59,281 nt of DNA, taken from the NCBI GenBank assembly GCA_964425585.1, contig CAYRMG010000004.1, positions 1 through 59,281 of the forward strand. Reading direction: 5' to 3'. The notes beneath the pieces are model-generated. The model was not told the origin of the DNA and searched no databases. It was given only the letters and a program-made list of their open reading frames with translations. Within the stretch, counting starts at the first letter, position 1. Each line of letters starts with the position of its first letter. Positions 1 to 8,179 of this stretch are shown here, piece by piece. Both the position numbers and the translations under genes were made by a program. This DNA comes from Aquifex sp964425585 (GTDB taxonomy: Bacteria > Aquificota > Aquificia > Aquificales > Aquificaceae).

Positions 1-8
1 GTTTAAAC

Positions 9-14
9 TAATAT
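9..14 (+). promoter_or_regulatory. Putative -10 hexamer of the rRNA methyltransferase gene
   Basis: TAATAT lies 7 nt before the ATG at 22 and there is no Shine-Dalgarno sequence. This fits the leaderless-promoter pattern seen at most first-of-operon genes in the window. The -35 would lie outside the window, so this is a weak single call. Confidence 0.35.
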
Positions 15-21
15 ATTTCCT

Positions 22-1197
22 ATGCTTCAAGTTAGGGTAAAGCCCGGTGTAGAGGACAGAATTAGAGGATTCTTTCCGTGGGTTTACAGGGGTGAAATAG
101 CTTCCTTTTCAAGGAAACCGAAGAAGGGTGAACTTGTAGTTGTAAGGGATGTAAGCGGCAAATTCCTCGGATACGGATATATAAATCCCGAGGTAAACAT
201 AGCCATAAGGATACTGTCTTTTAACAAGGATGAACCTATAAACGATGAACTTATCAGAAAAAGGATTAAGGAGGCATACCAATACAGAAAAAGACTTTAC
301 ATAAATAGCAACGCTTACAGACTCATTCACTCGGAGGGTGACCTTCTTCCGGGTTTAATAGTTGACGTTTACGGAAATTATCTTGCGGTTGAGTTTACAA
401 CCTACGGAATGAACCAATTCAGGGAAACCGTTATAGAGACACTTGTTGACCTTCTAAAACCAAAAGGTATATACGAAAAGGTAAACGAGATAGCAAAAAG
501 GGTTGAAGGTCTTGAAGTTGAAGAAGGAACTATATACGGTCACGTCCCCGAGGAAGTCATAATCTGGGAACACGACCTCAAGTATTACATAAACATACCC
601 GAGGGTCAGAAGACGGGCTTTTTCCTTGACCAAAGAAATGCGCGCAAGTTCGTGCGAAACCTCGTAGAGCCCGGGGATAGATGTCTTGACGTGTTTTGCC
701 ACACGGGAGGATTTGCCCTTAATATGAAAAGGGCGGGGGCGGGCGAGGTGATAGGTGTGGATATATCGGAGCTGGCCTTGAAGGAAGCTCAGAAAAATGC
801 GGAGCTTAACGGGCTCAGCGGAATAAAATGGGTGAGGGCTAACGCCTTTGATTTTCTTAGGGAGATGAGTAAGAAAGGTGAGAAATTTGATGTGATAATA
901 ATAGACCCTCCGTCTTTTGCGAAAAACAAGGCTGCCGTTCCAAATGCACTAAGGGGTTATAAGGAGTTATGCGTAAGGGGATTAAAACTTGCAAAAAGCG
1001 GGGGATATCTGGCTATATTTTCGTGCTCTTTTCACATAACGGAGCAACATCTTCTTGATGTTCTTCTTCAAGCCTCTTACGACGTGAGAAGACAGGTAAG
1101 GGTTATAGCAAAAACCTTCCAGGATTTAGACCATCCTTGGATACTCCAGATGCCTAACACGTTATACTTAAAAGGTGTTTGGGTTGAGGTAATATGA
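22..1197 (+). CDS. rlmI: Class I rRNA large-subunit methyltransferase (RlmI-like)
   Basis: The protein is a SAM-dependent 23S rRNA methyltransferase of the RlmI/RlmK class. Residues 1-75 form a PUA RNA-binding domain. The Rossmann methyltransferase core carries DVFCHTGGFAL as the SAM-binding motif I and DPPSFAKN as motif IV. A cysteine in the downstream FSCSFHI segment agrees with a cytosine-C5 mechanism. Its length of 391 residues is normal. Its ATG has no Shine-Dalgarno but has a -10-like hexamer just upstream. The stop overlaps the next start, so it probably forms an operon with the CDF transporter and murD. The family is sure, but the exact target base is inferred from the E. coli enzyme. 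Confidence 0.85.
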   Translation: MLQVRVKPGVEDRIRGFFPWVYRGEIASFSRKPKKGELVVVRDVSGKFLGYGYINPEVNIAIRILSFNKDEPINDELIRKRIKEAYQYRKRLYINSNAYRLIHSEGDLLPGLIVDVYGNYLAVEFTTYGMNQFRETVIETLVDLLKPKGIYEKVNEIAKRVEGLEVEEGTIYGHVPEEVIIWEHDLKYYINIPEGQKTGFFLDQRNARKFVRNLVEPGDRCLDVFCHTGGFALNMKRAGAGEVIGVDISELALKEAQKNAELNGLSGIKWVRANAFDFLREMSKKGEKFDVIIIDPPSFAKNKAAVPNALRGYKELCVRGLKLAKSGGYLAIFSCSFHITEQHLLDVLLQASYDVRRQVRVIAKTFQDLDHPWILQMPNTLYLKGVWVEVI

Positions 1198-2351
1198 GAA
1201 AGGAACACTGGGCACTCGTATCGCTCGGGCTAAATATATTTCAGTCTCTCATAAAGCTTATCGGAGGGCTCCTGACCGGTTCCCTTTCTCTAATAGGTGA
1301 TGCCATACACTCCCTCTCGGACGCAACCGCTTCCCTGATAGCTTTTCTCTCTATAAAGTTTTCCGAAGTAAAGAATGAGCGCTTTCCTTACGGACTTTAC
1401 AAACTTGAAAATATAGGTGCGATAGTAATATCCTTTTTTCTCCTCTTTACAGCTTGGGAAATAGTCCACAGAGCTTTAAAGGGAGAGATAAACATAAACA
1501 GGGAAAACTTACCTCTCGGTATAGGAGTAACCCTAATCTCAATGACAGCATCAATAACCCTTTCTTACCTTGAGAGAAGGGCTGGAAAAAAACTAAACTC
1601 TCCTACACTCGTTGCGGACTCTTACCACACCTTAACTGACGCCTTTGCCTCACTTTTAGTCCTCATCAGCTTAGTTTCGTATTACCTCGGTGTAAACATA
1701 GAAAAATACGCAGCTGTAGGTATATCCCTCATTATCGTTTATACCGCTCTCGGTCTTCTTAAAGAACAGATAGGGGAAATACTTGATATATCTGCGGATA
1801 AAGAAACGGTGGAGAAAATTAAAAGGATAATTCTTTCCTTCCCCGAAGTTAGCGAGATAAAAAGACTTCTCGTAAGAAGTGCAGGAGGTAGGCTGTTCAT
1901 AGATGCGGTAATAACGATAAACACCGATGACTTTTACAAAAGTCATATGATAGCGGATGAGATAGAAAGAAGGATAACCGAAGAAGTTCCTAACGTTGAT
2001 ATGGTCTTTATCCATTACGAACCTTGCTGTGAAAAGAAGGGAACGCGAGTTGCCATCCTTACTAAAGATGAAAAGGTGGCACCCTCTTTTGATAAAACCG
2101 AGAAGGTGATTCTCTTTAAGGAAAAAGAGGGAGAACCCGAAGTAATAGAAACAAAGGGTATGAGCGAAGAAAGTATAGCCAAGGAGCTTACAAGAAGGGG
2201 GGTAGACCTCGTTATTAGCGGTTATCATCCTAAAAGCAATAAAGCGAAATGGATTCTCCACAGGAACAAGGTTTTTGTCTGGGAAACGGAGAAAGAAAAC
2301 CCCTACGAAGCACTTGCGGAAGTATCCCAGATAAAGGAAAGTGTGAAATGA
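1194..2351 (+). CDS. CDF-family metal cation transporter with C-terminal NifX-like domain
   Basis: Residues 1-210 are a cation diffusion facilitator membrane domain with about six transmembrane helices. The two metal-site helices carry DAIHSLSD and ADSYHTLTD. A cytoplasmic ferredoxin-like CDF domain follows to about residue 280, with an FIHYEPCC segment near its end. The last 100 residues, starting around TRVAILTKDEKVAPSFD, resemble the NifX/NifB dinitrogenase-cofactor fold. Typical CDF proteins have about 300 residues, so this is a fusion. It probably exports Zn, Fe or Mn by proton antiport. It overlaps both neighbouring genes by 4 bp. The family is sure; the metal and the role of the tail are not. 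Confidence 0.85.
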   Translation: MRKEHWALVSLGLNIFQSLIKLIGGLLTGSLSLIGDAIHSLSDATASLIAFLSIKFSEVKNERFPYGLYKLENIGAIVISFFLLFTAWEIVHRALKGEININRENLPLGIGVTLISMTASITLSYLERRAGKKLNSPTLVADSYHTLTDAFASLLVLISLVSYYLGVNIEKYAAVGISLIIVYTALGLLKEQIGEILDISADKETVEKIKRIILSFPEVSEIKRLLVRSAGGRLFIDAVITINTDDFYKSHMIADEIERRITEEVPNVDMVFIHYEPCCEKKGTRVAILTKDEKVAPSFDKTEKVILFKEKEGEPEVIETKGMSEESIAKELTRRGVDLVISGYHPKSNKAKWILHRNKVFVWETEKENPYEALAEVSQIKESVK

Positions 2352-3616
2352 GTTATCTTGTTTGGGGACTCGGAAGAAGCGGGAAGGCTTGCGCGGAGCT
2401 TCTAAAAAAGAAAGGTTATAAGGTTTACGCAGGTGATGATAAGGAAAACCCAGATTTATGGAAGGAAGTTTTGAGCGAAGTTGATACAGTGGTTCTCTCT
2501 CCCGGTATTCCTCCGAGGCATCCATTATGGAAAGAAGCCCTAAAGAGGGAAAAAGAGGTTATAGGTGAGCTTGAGCTTGCATATAGGTTTTTTAAAGGAA
2601 AGGTAATAGCAATAACGGGAACAGACGGAAAGTCAACAACGACGAGGCTAACGTATTTAATACTTAAGAAGAAGTTTGATAAAGTTTACGAGGGGGGGAA
2701 TATAGGGAAGCCCTTTTCGGAAATTCTCCTTGAAAGTGAGGAAGGGATTGCGGTTCTTGAAGTTTCCTCTTTTCAAGGGAAAACCCTAAAACGATTCAGA
2801 CCCATTGTAGGAGCTTTTATAAGCTTTGCCAAGGACCACCTTGATTGGCATCCCGACGAAAAGGATTACCTTTTCAGTAAATACAACATCTTTAAGAACC
2901 AGAAAGAGAGTGATACATTAATCCTGAACGATTTTGTAAAAGAGATAAGGGAAACGCCGTCAAGAGCTAAAAGGATTTACTACTCCTCACTTAAGCTAAA
3001 AAGAGAAGGAATTTACTTCGGTGATGTTAAGCTATTCAATCCCTCATTATTAAAGATAAGGGGAATCCACAACGTATATAACGCGGCAACAGCCTCCCTT
3101 ATATCACTGAGTATGGGACTGAAACCTGAGGAATTTGAAGAGATTTTATACAGCTTTGAAGGACTGCCTCATCGGCTTGAGTATGTAGGTAATATAAACG
3201 GCGTTGAGGTTTACAATGACTCAAAATCAACCACACCCCACGCCCTGAAGGCTGCACTCTTAACTTTTCCCGATAAATCCGTTATCCTTATTGTAGGGGG
3301 AAAGGATAAGGGTGCGGATTTTTCCGAAGTTTCAAGAATTGTAAAGGATAAAACGAAGTTCGTTATAGCGATAGGGGAAACAAAACTAAAAATTAAAGAA
3401 GCTTGGAAGGAAATTACCGAAGTAATAACTTCAGAAAGTTTAGAAAAAGCTGTAAAACTGGCCTATGCTCTGGCAAAAAGTGGAGATATTATCCTCTTTT
3501 CTCCGGCCTGTTCTTCCTTTGATATGTTCAGAAACTACGAAGAAAGAGGACAAAAGTTTAAAGAGCTTATAAAAGCGTTGGGGAAGAAAGAGAGCGGCTT
3601 AGCCGCAGGAGAATGA
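2348..3616 (+). CDS. murD: UDP-N-acetylmuramoyl-L-alanine--D-glutamate ligase
   Basis: MurD adds D-glutamate to UDP-MurNAc-L-Ala in cytoplasmic peptidoglycan synthesis. The N-terminus MSYLVWGLGRSGKA is the UDP-binding Rossmann segment. GTDGKSTTT is the ATP P-loop of Mur ligases, and VYNDSKSTTPHA and VGGKDKG are family motifs of the C-terminal half. I chose the ATG at 2348, which overlaps the preceding stop as ATGA. An in-frame ATG at 2249 would add 33 unrelated residues from inside the CDF gene. The resulting 422 residues are usual for the family. Its 3' end overlaps the convergent IscA-type gene by 18 bp. Confidence 0.93.
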   Translation: MSYLVWGLGRSGKACAELLKKKGYKVYAGDDKENPDLWKEVLSEVDTVVLSPGIPPRHPLWKEALKREKEVIGELELAYRFFKGKVIAITGTDGKSTTTRLTYLILKKKFDKVYEGGNIGKPFSEILLESEEGIAVLEVSSFQGKTLKRFRPIVGAFISFAKDHLDWHPDEKDYLFSKYNIFKNQKESDTLILNDFVKEIRETPSRAKRIYYSSLKLKREGIYFGDVKLFNPSLLKIRGIHNVYNAATASLISLSMGLKPEEFEEILYSFEGLPHRLEYVGNINGVEVYNDSKSTTPHALKAALLTFPDKSVILIVGGKDKGADFSEVSRIVKDKTKFVIAIGETKLKIKEAWKEITEVITSESLEKAVKLAYALAKSGDIILFSPACSSFDMFRNYEERGQKFKELIKALGKKESGLAAGE

Positions 3617-3949
3617 GCTTCCGCATCCACAAGTTCCGGTAGCGTTGGGGTTTCTTATCGTAAATCCACCACCCATGAAGTCAACAACGTAGTCAAGTTC
3701 TGCGTTGTTCACGTAAGGCATGGAGAACGGGTCTATTACAACCTTAACACCGTCGTATTCAAAGACATGGTCTCCTTCCTCTATGGTATCGTCAAATCCC
3801 ATAGCGTATTGGAATCCCGAACATCCGCCGGGAACTACCCTAATTCTGAGAATAGGATTTTCAATGTTGTTTTCCTTAGCAACCTTCTTAATTTCTTCTA
3901 CAGCCTTGTCTGTAACCTTAAAAACAAACTGTTGAGCTTGTTCTTGCAT
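3599..3949 (-). CDS. Iron-sulfur cluster insertion protein (IscA/ErpA/SufA type)
   Basis: This is an A-type Fe-S carrier of 116 residues with the three conserved cysteines C43, C107 and C109 (GGCSG and GTCGCG), plus an extra C115 at the tail. Such proteins receive Fe-S clusters from a scaffold and deliver them to apo-enzymes in the cytoplasm. The start has an excellent GGAGGAGG Shine-Dalgarno at 3958-3965. It is the last gene of the minus run after pdxA but is separated by 51 bp containing a perfect inverted repeat, so it may have its own control. IscA and ErpA cannot be told apart here. Confidence 0.92.
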   Translation of the reverse strand: MQEQAQQFVFKVTDKAVEEIKKVAKENNIENPILRIRVVPGGCSGFQYAMGFDDTIEEGDHVFEYDGVKVVIDPFSMPYVNNAELDYVVDFMGGGFTIRNPNATGTCGCGSSFSCG

Positions 3950-3971
3950 AGCTCTTACCTCCTCCAGTTTA

Positions 3972-3993
3972 ATCTTAATCTGAGTATTAAGAT
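3972..3993. promoter_or_regulatory. Perfect inverted repeat upstream of the iscA-type gene
   Basis: ATCTTAAT (3972-3979), a 6-nt spacer and ATTAAGAT (3986-3993) form a perfect 8+8 palindrome in the 51-bp gap between pdxA and the iscA-type gene. It sits 22 bp before the iscA ATG and just upstream of its Shine-Dalgarno. The A/T-rich arms and lack of a T-tract make it a poor terminator and a better operator candidate. No regulator is identified. Confidence 0.45.
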
Positions 3994-4000
3994 AACTATT

Positions 4001-4981
4001 TTAACCGAGGTTATTATGACCTTCTTCATAAGAAAGAATCTTTTCCATAAGCCTTAAAGCCTCAAGGGAAGCCCCTTCATCCGCTTTATTCTTCCAGGCT
4101 ATATCGTAAGCGGTTCCGTGGTCCGGAGATGTTCTTACAAAAGGAAGACCCAGCGTAAGGTTCACACCCCTGTTAAAAGCAATGAGCTTAAAAGGAATAA
4201 GACCCTGGTCATGATACATGGCGAGAAATACATCGTCATAATCTCTTTCTATAAACGCAGTATCGGGAACGAGGGGACCCTCAACCCTTAATCCCTCTTT
4301 TTTTAGTTCTTCAATTGCGGGTTTTATTTCCTCAATTTCTTCCCTTCCGAACTCTCCGTTTTCCCCTGCGTGGGGGTTCAATCCGAGAACCTTAACGTTG
4401 GGTTCCCTTTTGAAGAGCTTTTTATACTCCCTGTTTATCAGGTAAACTTTATTCTTTATGTTTTCCTTCTTTACAAACTTATGAACCTCTTTTAGAGGCA
4501 TATGGATTGTAAGAAGGACGACCTTTATCTCTTCGGAATACATCATCATGGAAAAATCCTTTGTATTGCTCGCATGGGCTAAATACTCGGTCTGTCCCGG
4601 AAAGTTAAAGCCTGCTTTCCTTGCCCAGAACTTGTTTATCGGCATAGTTAAAACTCCATTTATACCTCCGTTTAACGCATCCGCCGTAGCCCTTGCAAGG
4701 TATGCAACAGCAGCCCTCCCGGAAGCGACTGAAGGCTCGGGAACGGGAACTTTCAAAATATTCAGGTCTATGAGAAATACACCCCCTTCCTTTGCTTCCT
4801 TTACATCTTCAATTTTCTCGTAAGATAACTTTATACCCGTTAGTTTTTGAGCCTCTATTATTGTTTTTTCCTCACCGTATATTACGTAAGCAAAGTGCTC
4901 CTTAAAGTGTCTTGATAGCTTTAGTATAAGCTCCGGGCCTACACCCGCAGGGTCTCCGAGGGTTATTCCTATTCTCATCAT
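4001..4981 (-). CDS. pdxA: 4-hydroxythreonine-4-phosphate dehydrogenase
   Basis: PdxA oxidises 4-phosphohydroxy-L-threonine with NAD+ in the DXP-dependent route to pyridoxal phosphate. The N-terminus IGITLGDPAGVGPEL and the C-terminal SPDHGTAYDIAW are family signatures. Histidines in LNPHAGE, AMYHDQG and PDHG supply metal and substrate contacts. The length of 326 residues is typical. Its start overlaps the PTPS-like gene stop by 4 bp (4978-4981), so the two are translationally coupled. PLP is needed by the class V aminotransferase upstream in the same run and by glyA elsewhere in the window. Confidence 0.95.
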   Translation of the reverse strand: MMRIGITLGDPAGVGPELILKLSRHFKEHFAYVIYGEEKTIIEAQKLTGIKLSYEKIEDVKEAKEGGVFLIDLNILKVPVPEPSVASGRAAVAYLARATADALNGGINGVLTMPINKFWARKAGFNFPGQTEYLAHASNTKDFSMMMYSEEIKVVLLTIHMPLKEVHKFVKKENIKNKVYLINREYKKLFKREPNVKVLGLNPHAGENGEFGREEIEEIKPAIEELKKEGLRVEGPLVPDTAFIERDYDDVFLAMYHDQGLIPFKLIAFNRGVNLTLGLPFVRTSPDHGTAYDIAWKNKADEGASLEALRLMEKILSYEEGHNNLG

Positions 4982-5322
4982 TCGTAATACTCAGCTCCGC
5001 AGTTTTCCGTTTCCCAAACCGTGACCTTTATAACGGAAGGATACCTTTCCTTAATCTTGGTGTAAAGCCATTTCGCAACGTTTTCCGCACTCGGGGAAAA
5101 ATCAAAAACCTCGTTAAGAAGCGTATAATCGGGAAGAATTTCCTTAAGGTAGTTATCAATTTCTACGAAATCTATACCCATTCCTCCCCTATCAAGGCTT
5201 TCCGCTTTCAGAAAAACTTCAACGGTCCATGTATGCCCGTGAAGGGGCTCGGGTTTTCCGTGATAATCCGTAAGGTAATGAGCAGCGTTGAATTTTCTCT
5301 TTACCCTAACAATCCATGGCAT
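4978..5322 (-). CDS. 6-pyruvoyl-tetrahydropterin synthase family protein, PTPS-III type
   Basis: This 114-residue protein has the family fold signatures KFNAAHYL, HGH and WETENCG. The first histidine and the HGH pair are the zinc ligands. The catalytic cysteine of QueD and PTPS-II, expected four residues before HGH, is absent. Instead the segment reads KPEPLHGH and gives ExxHGH, the motif of PTPS-III enzymes. PTPS-III makes 6-hydroxymethyl-dihydropterin and replaces dihydroneopterin aldolase (FolB) in folate synthesis. I therefore favour a folate role over queuosine. The gene lies between the chaN-like gene and pdxA in a tight operon. Confidence 0.8.
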   Translation of the reverse strand: MPWIVRVKRKFNAAHYLTDYHGKPEPLHGHTWTVEVFLKAESLDRGGMGIDFVEIDNYLKEILPDYTLLNEVFDFSPSAENVAKWLYTKIKERYPSVIKVTVWETENCGAEYYE

Positions 5323-6084
5323 TTAGTTTATTTTAAGCAAAAGAAAGAACCTTTCATCTTCTACGGGATACATAACAGCCTGTTTAACTTTCGGGAAAAG
5401 TTTTTTTAGAACGTAAGGAATGCCGTATCCTTTATAGATGTGTCCCTTCCCTACTATAACAACAATTCTGTGGTTCGGGTAAAGAAGAAGTAATTTCAGA
5501 ATTTTATACGCCATCCCGTTGTCCCAAGCCGTTTGTATATCTATAAACCTTTTTTTATTTACACGTTTTGAGTGTTTTTTCAAATTCTCAAGAAGAAAGT
5601 CTTTATACTCTTTCGGAGGATAAACAATTTTTGGCGGGAGGTAAACGCTTCTTACCCTTTCAAGACCCTTTTTTCTTATTTCTTTGAGTAGTTCAGAAGG
5701 AATGTTTAGGGCTATTAACTTTATTCCGTATCTCTGGGCAAATCGCCATATATCCCTGTATAATTTCTCGTCAAACCCCCATCTTTTTTTATACTCCGTT
5801 TTTTTTATCATTTCATTTTCACTTATTTCTCCTTCCGTATATTTATCCAGGTATTCCTGAAAGGGTTGTTGAAACATCTCCATAGCTATTATTAGTTTTT
5901 TGTCTTTTTTGTAAATTTCCTTTATTACCTTTAACTGAATTTTATGAATCTCAATATTGTTATGAACTTCTCCTATGTAGATAACTTCACTTTTGATTAA
6001 TTGATTGACAATTCCGTTAAATTTTGTTTCTTCAAAAAATCTCCATTCCGAAGAAAAAACGATTCCAAAAAGAATTAAGAGGAT
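5323..6084 (-). CDS. ChaN-like (haem-binding/DUF399 family) protein; start uncertain, no canonical start codon
   Basis: The first ATG at 5883 gives 186 residues, but the frame is open back to 6111. The upstream part encodes a hydrophobic signal-like stretch (YILLILFGIVFSSE) and IGEVHNN at 5956-5973, the conserved N-terminal GExH signature of ChaN proteins. It then runs on into LIIAMEMFQQPF, which is also conserved. No ATG, GTG or TTG lies between the in-frame stop at 6112-6114 and 5883. ATC at 6084, four nt after GAGG, or ATT at 6075, overlapping the aminotransferase stop as TAATT, could initiate. A sequencing error or decaying start is the alternative. The family call is moderate; a haem/iron role is inferred. 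Confidence 0.6.
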   Translation of the reverse strand: MLLILFGIVFSSEWRFFEETKFNGIVNQLIKSEVIYIGEVHNNIEIHKIQLKVIKEIYKKDKKLIIAMEMFQQPFQEYLDKYTEGEISENEMIKKTEYKKRWGFDEKLYRDIWRFAQRYGIKLIALNIPSELLKEIRKKGLERVRSVYLPPKIVYPPKEYKDFLLENLKKHSKRVNKKRFIDIQTAWDNGMAYKILKLLLLYPNHRIVVIVGKGHIYKGYGIPYVLKKLFPKVKQAVMYPVEDERFFLLLKIN

Positions 6085-7208
6085 ATAACCTCTAAATAAG
6101 TGCCTACCCCCTTACCGAGTTCAACCTTTGAACCGAGCTCTTTGAGTGCGAGCTCAAGTGCAGAAAGAACGTGAACCATATCAAGGAAATCCATGCCCAT
6201 ATGGGATATGCGGAATATCTTTCCCTTTAGCTTTCCCTGTCCTCCCGCTACCCTTACACCCATATCAAGCATAACTTTTCTGAGATTATCCGCATTAATC
6301 CCTTCGGGAGGTAAGGCAGCGGTAAGGGATATCACGGGATTTTCGGGGAAAATTTTACACCCAAGAGCTTTTAGAGCTTCCCTCGTTCCCTTAGCCATTT
6401 TTTCATATTTTTCTTCAACTCTTTCCATCCCTATATCGTTTAGAATTTTCAGGGATTCTCTTAACCCAAGAATTAGGCTTATTGCGGGTGTGAAGGCTGT
6501 CTGACCCTCAATCTGTTTTTTTATTTCACTCTTTACCGAAAAGTAGTAGGCTCTATCGTTTAATCTCTCCTTTGCCTTTTCCGAAAACCACAGTATTGAA
6601 AGACCGGGAGGTAGCATAAAAGCTTTCTGGGAACCTCCGACAACAACGTCCATTCCCCAATCTTCGGGATTGAAATTGTAGACTCCGAGGGCGGTTATAG
6701 CATCAACCACGAGAAGCGCATCCCTTTCTTTTGTTATACTCCCTAAAGCCTTGACGTCGTGGTAAGCTCCCGTTGAGCTTTCGGACATTTGAACGAGAAT
6801 ACCTTTTACATCTTCCTTCTTTATTATCTCTTCAACCTTCTGGGGGTCTACACTTTTTCCCCACTCAACGCCGAGTTCTATTACCTCAAGTCCCCACTTT
6901 TTTCCGAGCTCAGCCCATCTTTCTCCGAACTTACCACCTACAACAGCTATAACTTTATCGCCGGGATTGAAAAAGTTCTGAACGGCAGCTTCCATAGAAC
7001 CTGTTCCGGAAGAGGCAAAGAAAACGAAGTTATCCGATTCGTTTTTCAAAAGTTTTTTAAAAAGCTCCCTTGTCTCAAGAAAGGCTTCGGTAAACTCCTT
7101 AGTTCTGTGATGTATAATCTGCCTTCCTAAAACTTCCCTTATCCTGTCCGGAATTTCAACGGGACCAGGTGTAAAAACTCTTTCCCCTTTAAAGTTAAAA
7201 AACTTCAT
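6075..7208 (-). CDS. Class V aminotransferase (alanine-glyoxylate / serine-pyruvate type)
   Basis: This is a fold-type I PLP enzyme of the small Aminotran_5 group, 377 residues. TPGPVEIP near the N-terminus and SSGTGSMEAA in the cofactor-phosphate region match the family. The PLP aspartate is in VVDAITALG, and the Schiff-base lysine is K195 in GGSQKAFMLPPG. Old Aquifex-type annotations call such proteins a soluble hydrogenase 42-kDa subunit, but the sequence is plainly an aminotransferase. Likely reactions are alanine- or serine-glyoxylate transamination, and the substrate cannot be read from sequence. It overlaps ndk by 4 bp upstream and runs into the chaN-like gene downstream. Confidence 0.88.
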   Translation of the reverse strand: MKFFNFKGERVFTPGPVEIPDRIREVLGRQIIHHRTKEFTEAFLETRELFKKLLKNESDNFVFFASSGTGSMEAAVQNFFNPGDKVIAVVGGKFGERWAELGKKWGLEVIELGVEWGKSVDPQKVEEIIKKEDVKGILVQMSESSTGAYHDVKALGSITKERDALLVVDAITALGVYNFNPEDWGMDVVVGGSQKAFMLPPGLSILWFSEKAKERLNDRAYYFSVKSEIKKQIEGQTAFTPAISLILGLRESLKILNDIGMERVEEKYEKMAKGTREALKALGCKIFPENPVISLTAALPPEGINADNLRKVMLDMGVRVAGGQGKLKGKIFRISHMGMDFLDMVHVLSALELALKELGSKVELGKGVGTYLEVISS

Positions 7209-7633
7209 ACTATTTCAAGACCTGAGAATATAAAGCTTATCTCATACTCCGCACTTTCTGGGGAGTCAGATGCGTGAATAGCGTTCTTCCCTTTATCCGT
7301 CCCGAACTGGGCTCTTATGGAATCCGGGGCTGTTTTTCTTGCCTCTTCGCTGTCCGTTGGACCTATAATTTCCCTTACCCTTTTTATAGCGTCTTCGCCT
7401 TCAAGAACCGCAGCAACTACGGGGCCCGAAGACATAAACTCAACGAGCTCGCGGAAAAAGGGTCTCTCTCTGTGAACGTAGTAAAACTCACCTGCCTTTT
7501 CGGGGGTAAACTTGAACATCTTGAGAGCCCTTATTTTGAAGCCTTCCTGTATAAACCTGTCAAGTATCTTTCCTAAGGCTCCCTTTTCCATAGCGTCGGG
7601 TTTCACTATTATAAGTGTTTTTTCAACCGCCAT
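7205..7633 (-). CDS. ndk: Nucleoside diphosphate kinase
   Basis: Ndk transfers the gamma-phosphate of ATP to nucleoside diphosphates through a phosphohistidine. H120 in NAIHASDS is the active-site histidine, and the N-terminus EKTLIIVKPDAM is the family signature. The 142-residue length is standard. The gene begins right after the atpH stop with a zero-base gap and overlaps the aminotransferase start, so it is cotranscribed with the ATP synthase stator genes. That pairing makes sense for an enzyme that spreads ATP energy to other NTPs, though it is probably also a product of genome compaction. Confidence 0.97.
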   Translation of the reverse strand: MAVEKTLIIVKPDAMEKGALGKILDRFIQEGFKIRALKMFKFTPEKAGEFYYVHRERPFFRELVEFMSSGPVVAAVLEGEDAIKRVREIIGPTDSEEARKTAPDSIRAQFGTDKGKNAIHASDSPESAEYEISFIFSGLEIV

Positions 7634-8179
7634 TTAAACACCTCCGATTCTTGCGAGTTTCTCAAGTTGCGTTTTCACGGATATATCAAGAACGTATGCC
7701 TGCGTTTTGAACACAAATCCGCCTATTATGGATGGGTCTTCCTTTATTTCTATCTCTATCTCCCTGTTGAGCAGCTTGTTTATTGACTTCCTTATCCTTT
7801 CCAGTGTTCTCTTGTCAAGCTTCTTGGGGAGTATTAGCTCCCCTCTCAGCATCCTCATTAGCTTTTCAAGCTCAATCTCGTAAAGTCTTTTAATTTCAGG
7901 GATTAGAGCCATGGCGTTTATATCAATGAGATACTCAAGAACTTCAAGAACCTCCTGGGGAGTTTTGTATTTCTTTGAAAGTGCTTCAAGGGCTTTTATC
8001 TTTTTATCCCTGTCTATCTGTGGTGAGAGGAAGAAATTTCTCAGGGTTTTATCCTTCCTGTATGCATGGGCAAGGGCTCCGAGAAATGCGTTAACGTTCA
8101 GTATAGTTTCCTTTTCCTTGGGAATTTTCTTCACTATTAGTCTTACGGCTTTTTTTGCAAGTTCTTTTCTTTTAAGCAT
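7634..8179 (-). CDS. atpH: F-type ATP synthase delta subunit
   Basis: AtpH is the OSCP-like stator subunit that joins the b/b' stalk to the top of the F1 alpha3beta3 head. The 181-residue protein is helical. The conserved C-terminal stretch IKEDPSIIGGFVFKTQAYVLDISVK (broken here as IIGGF near the end) is the delta hallmark. The start overlaps the end of the b subunit gene by 8 bp, as is usual for stator genes. Catalytic F1 genes (alpha, beta, gamma) are not in the window, so the ATP synthase locus is split in this genome. Confidence 0.93.
   Translation of the reverse strand: MLKRKELAKKAVRLIVKKIPKEKETILNVNAFLGALAHAYRKDKTLRNFFLSPQIDRDKKIKALEALSKKYKTPQEVLEVLEYLIDINAMALIPEIKRLYEIELEKLMRMLRGELILPKKLDKRTLERIRKSINKLLNREIEIEIKEDPSIIGGFVFKTQAYVLDISVKTQLEKLARIGGV

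Noticed and set aside
2249..2347. ATG at 2249 as start of murD
   Set aside because: The extra 33 residues are encoded within the CDF gene and do not resemble MurD, whereas the ATG at 2348 gives the normal length and an ATGA overlap.
1671..2525. Long minus-strand open frame (284 codons) opposite the CDF and murD genes
   Set aside because: It runs antisense to two well-identified genes, has phenylalanine/tyrosine-rich composition typical of antisense frames here, and matches no family I know.
6075..7208. Soluble hydrogenase subunit, as homologues are sometimes named
   Set aside because: The protein has every landmark of a PLP class V aminotransferase, including K195, and no metal-cluster cysteines.
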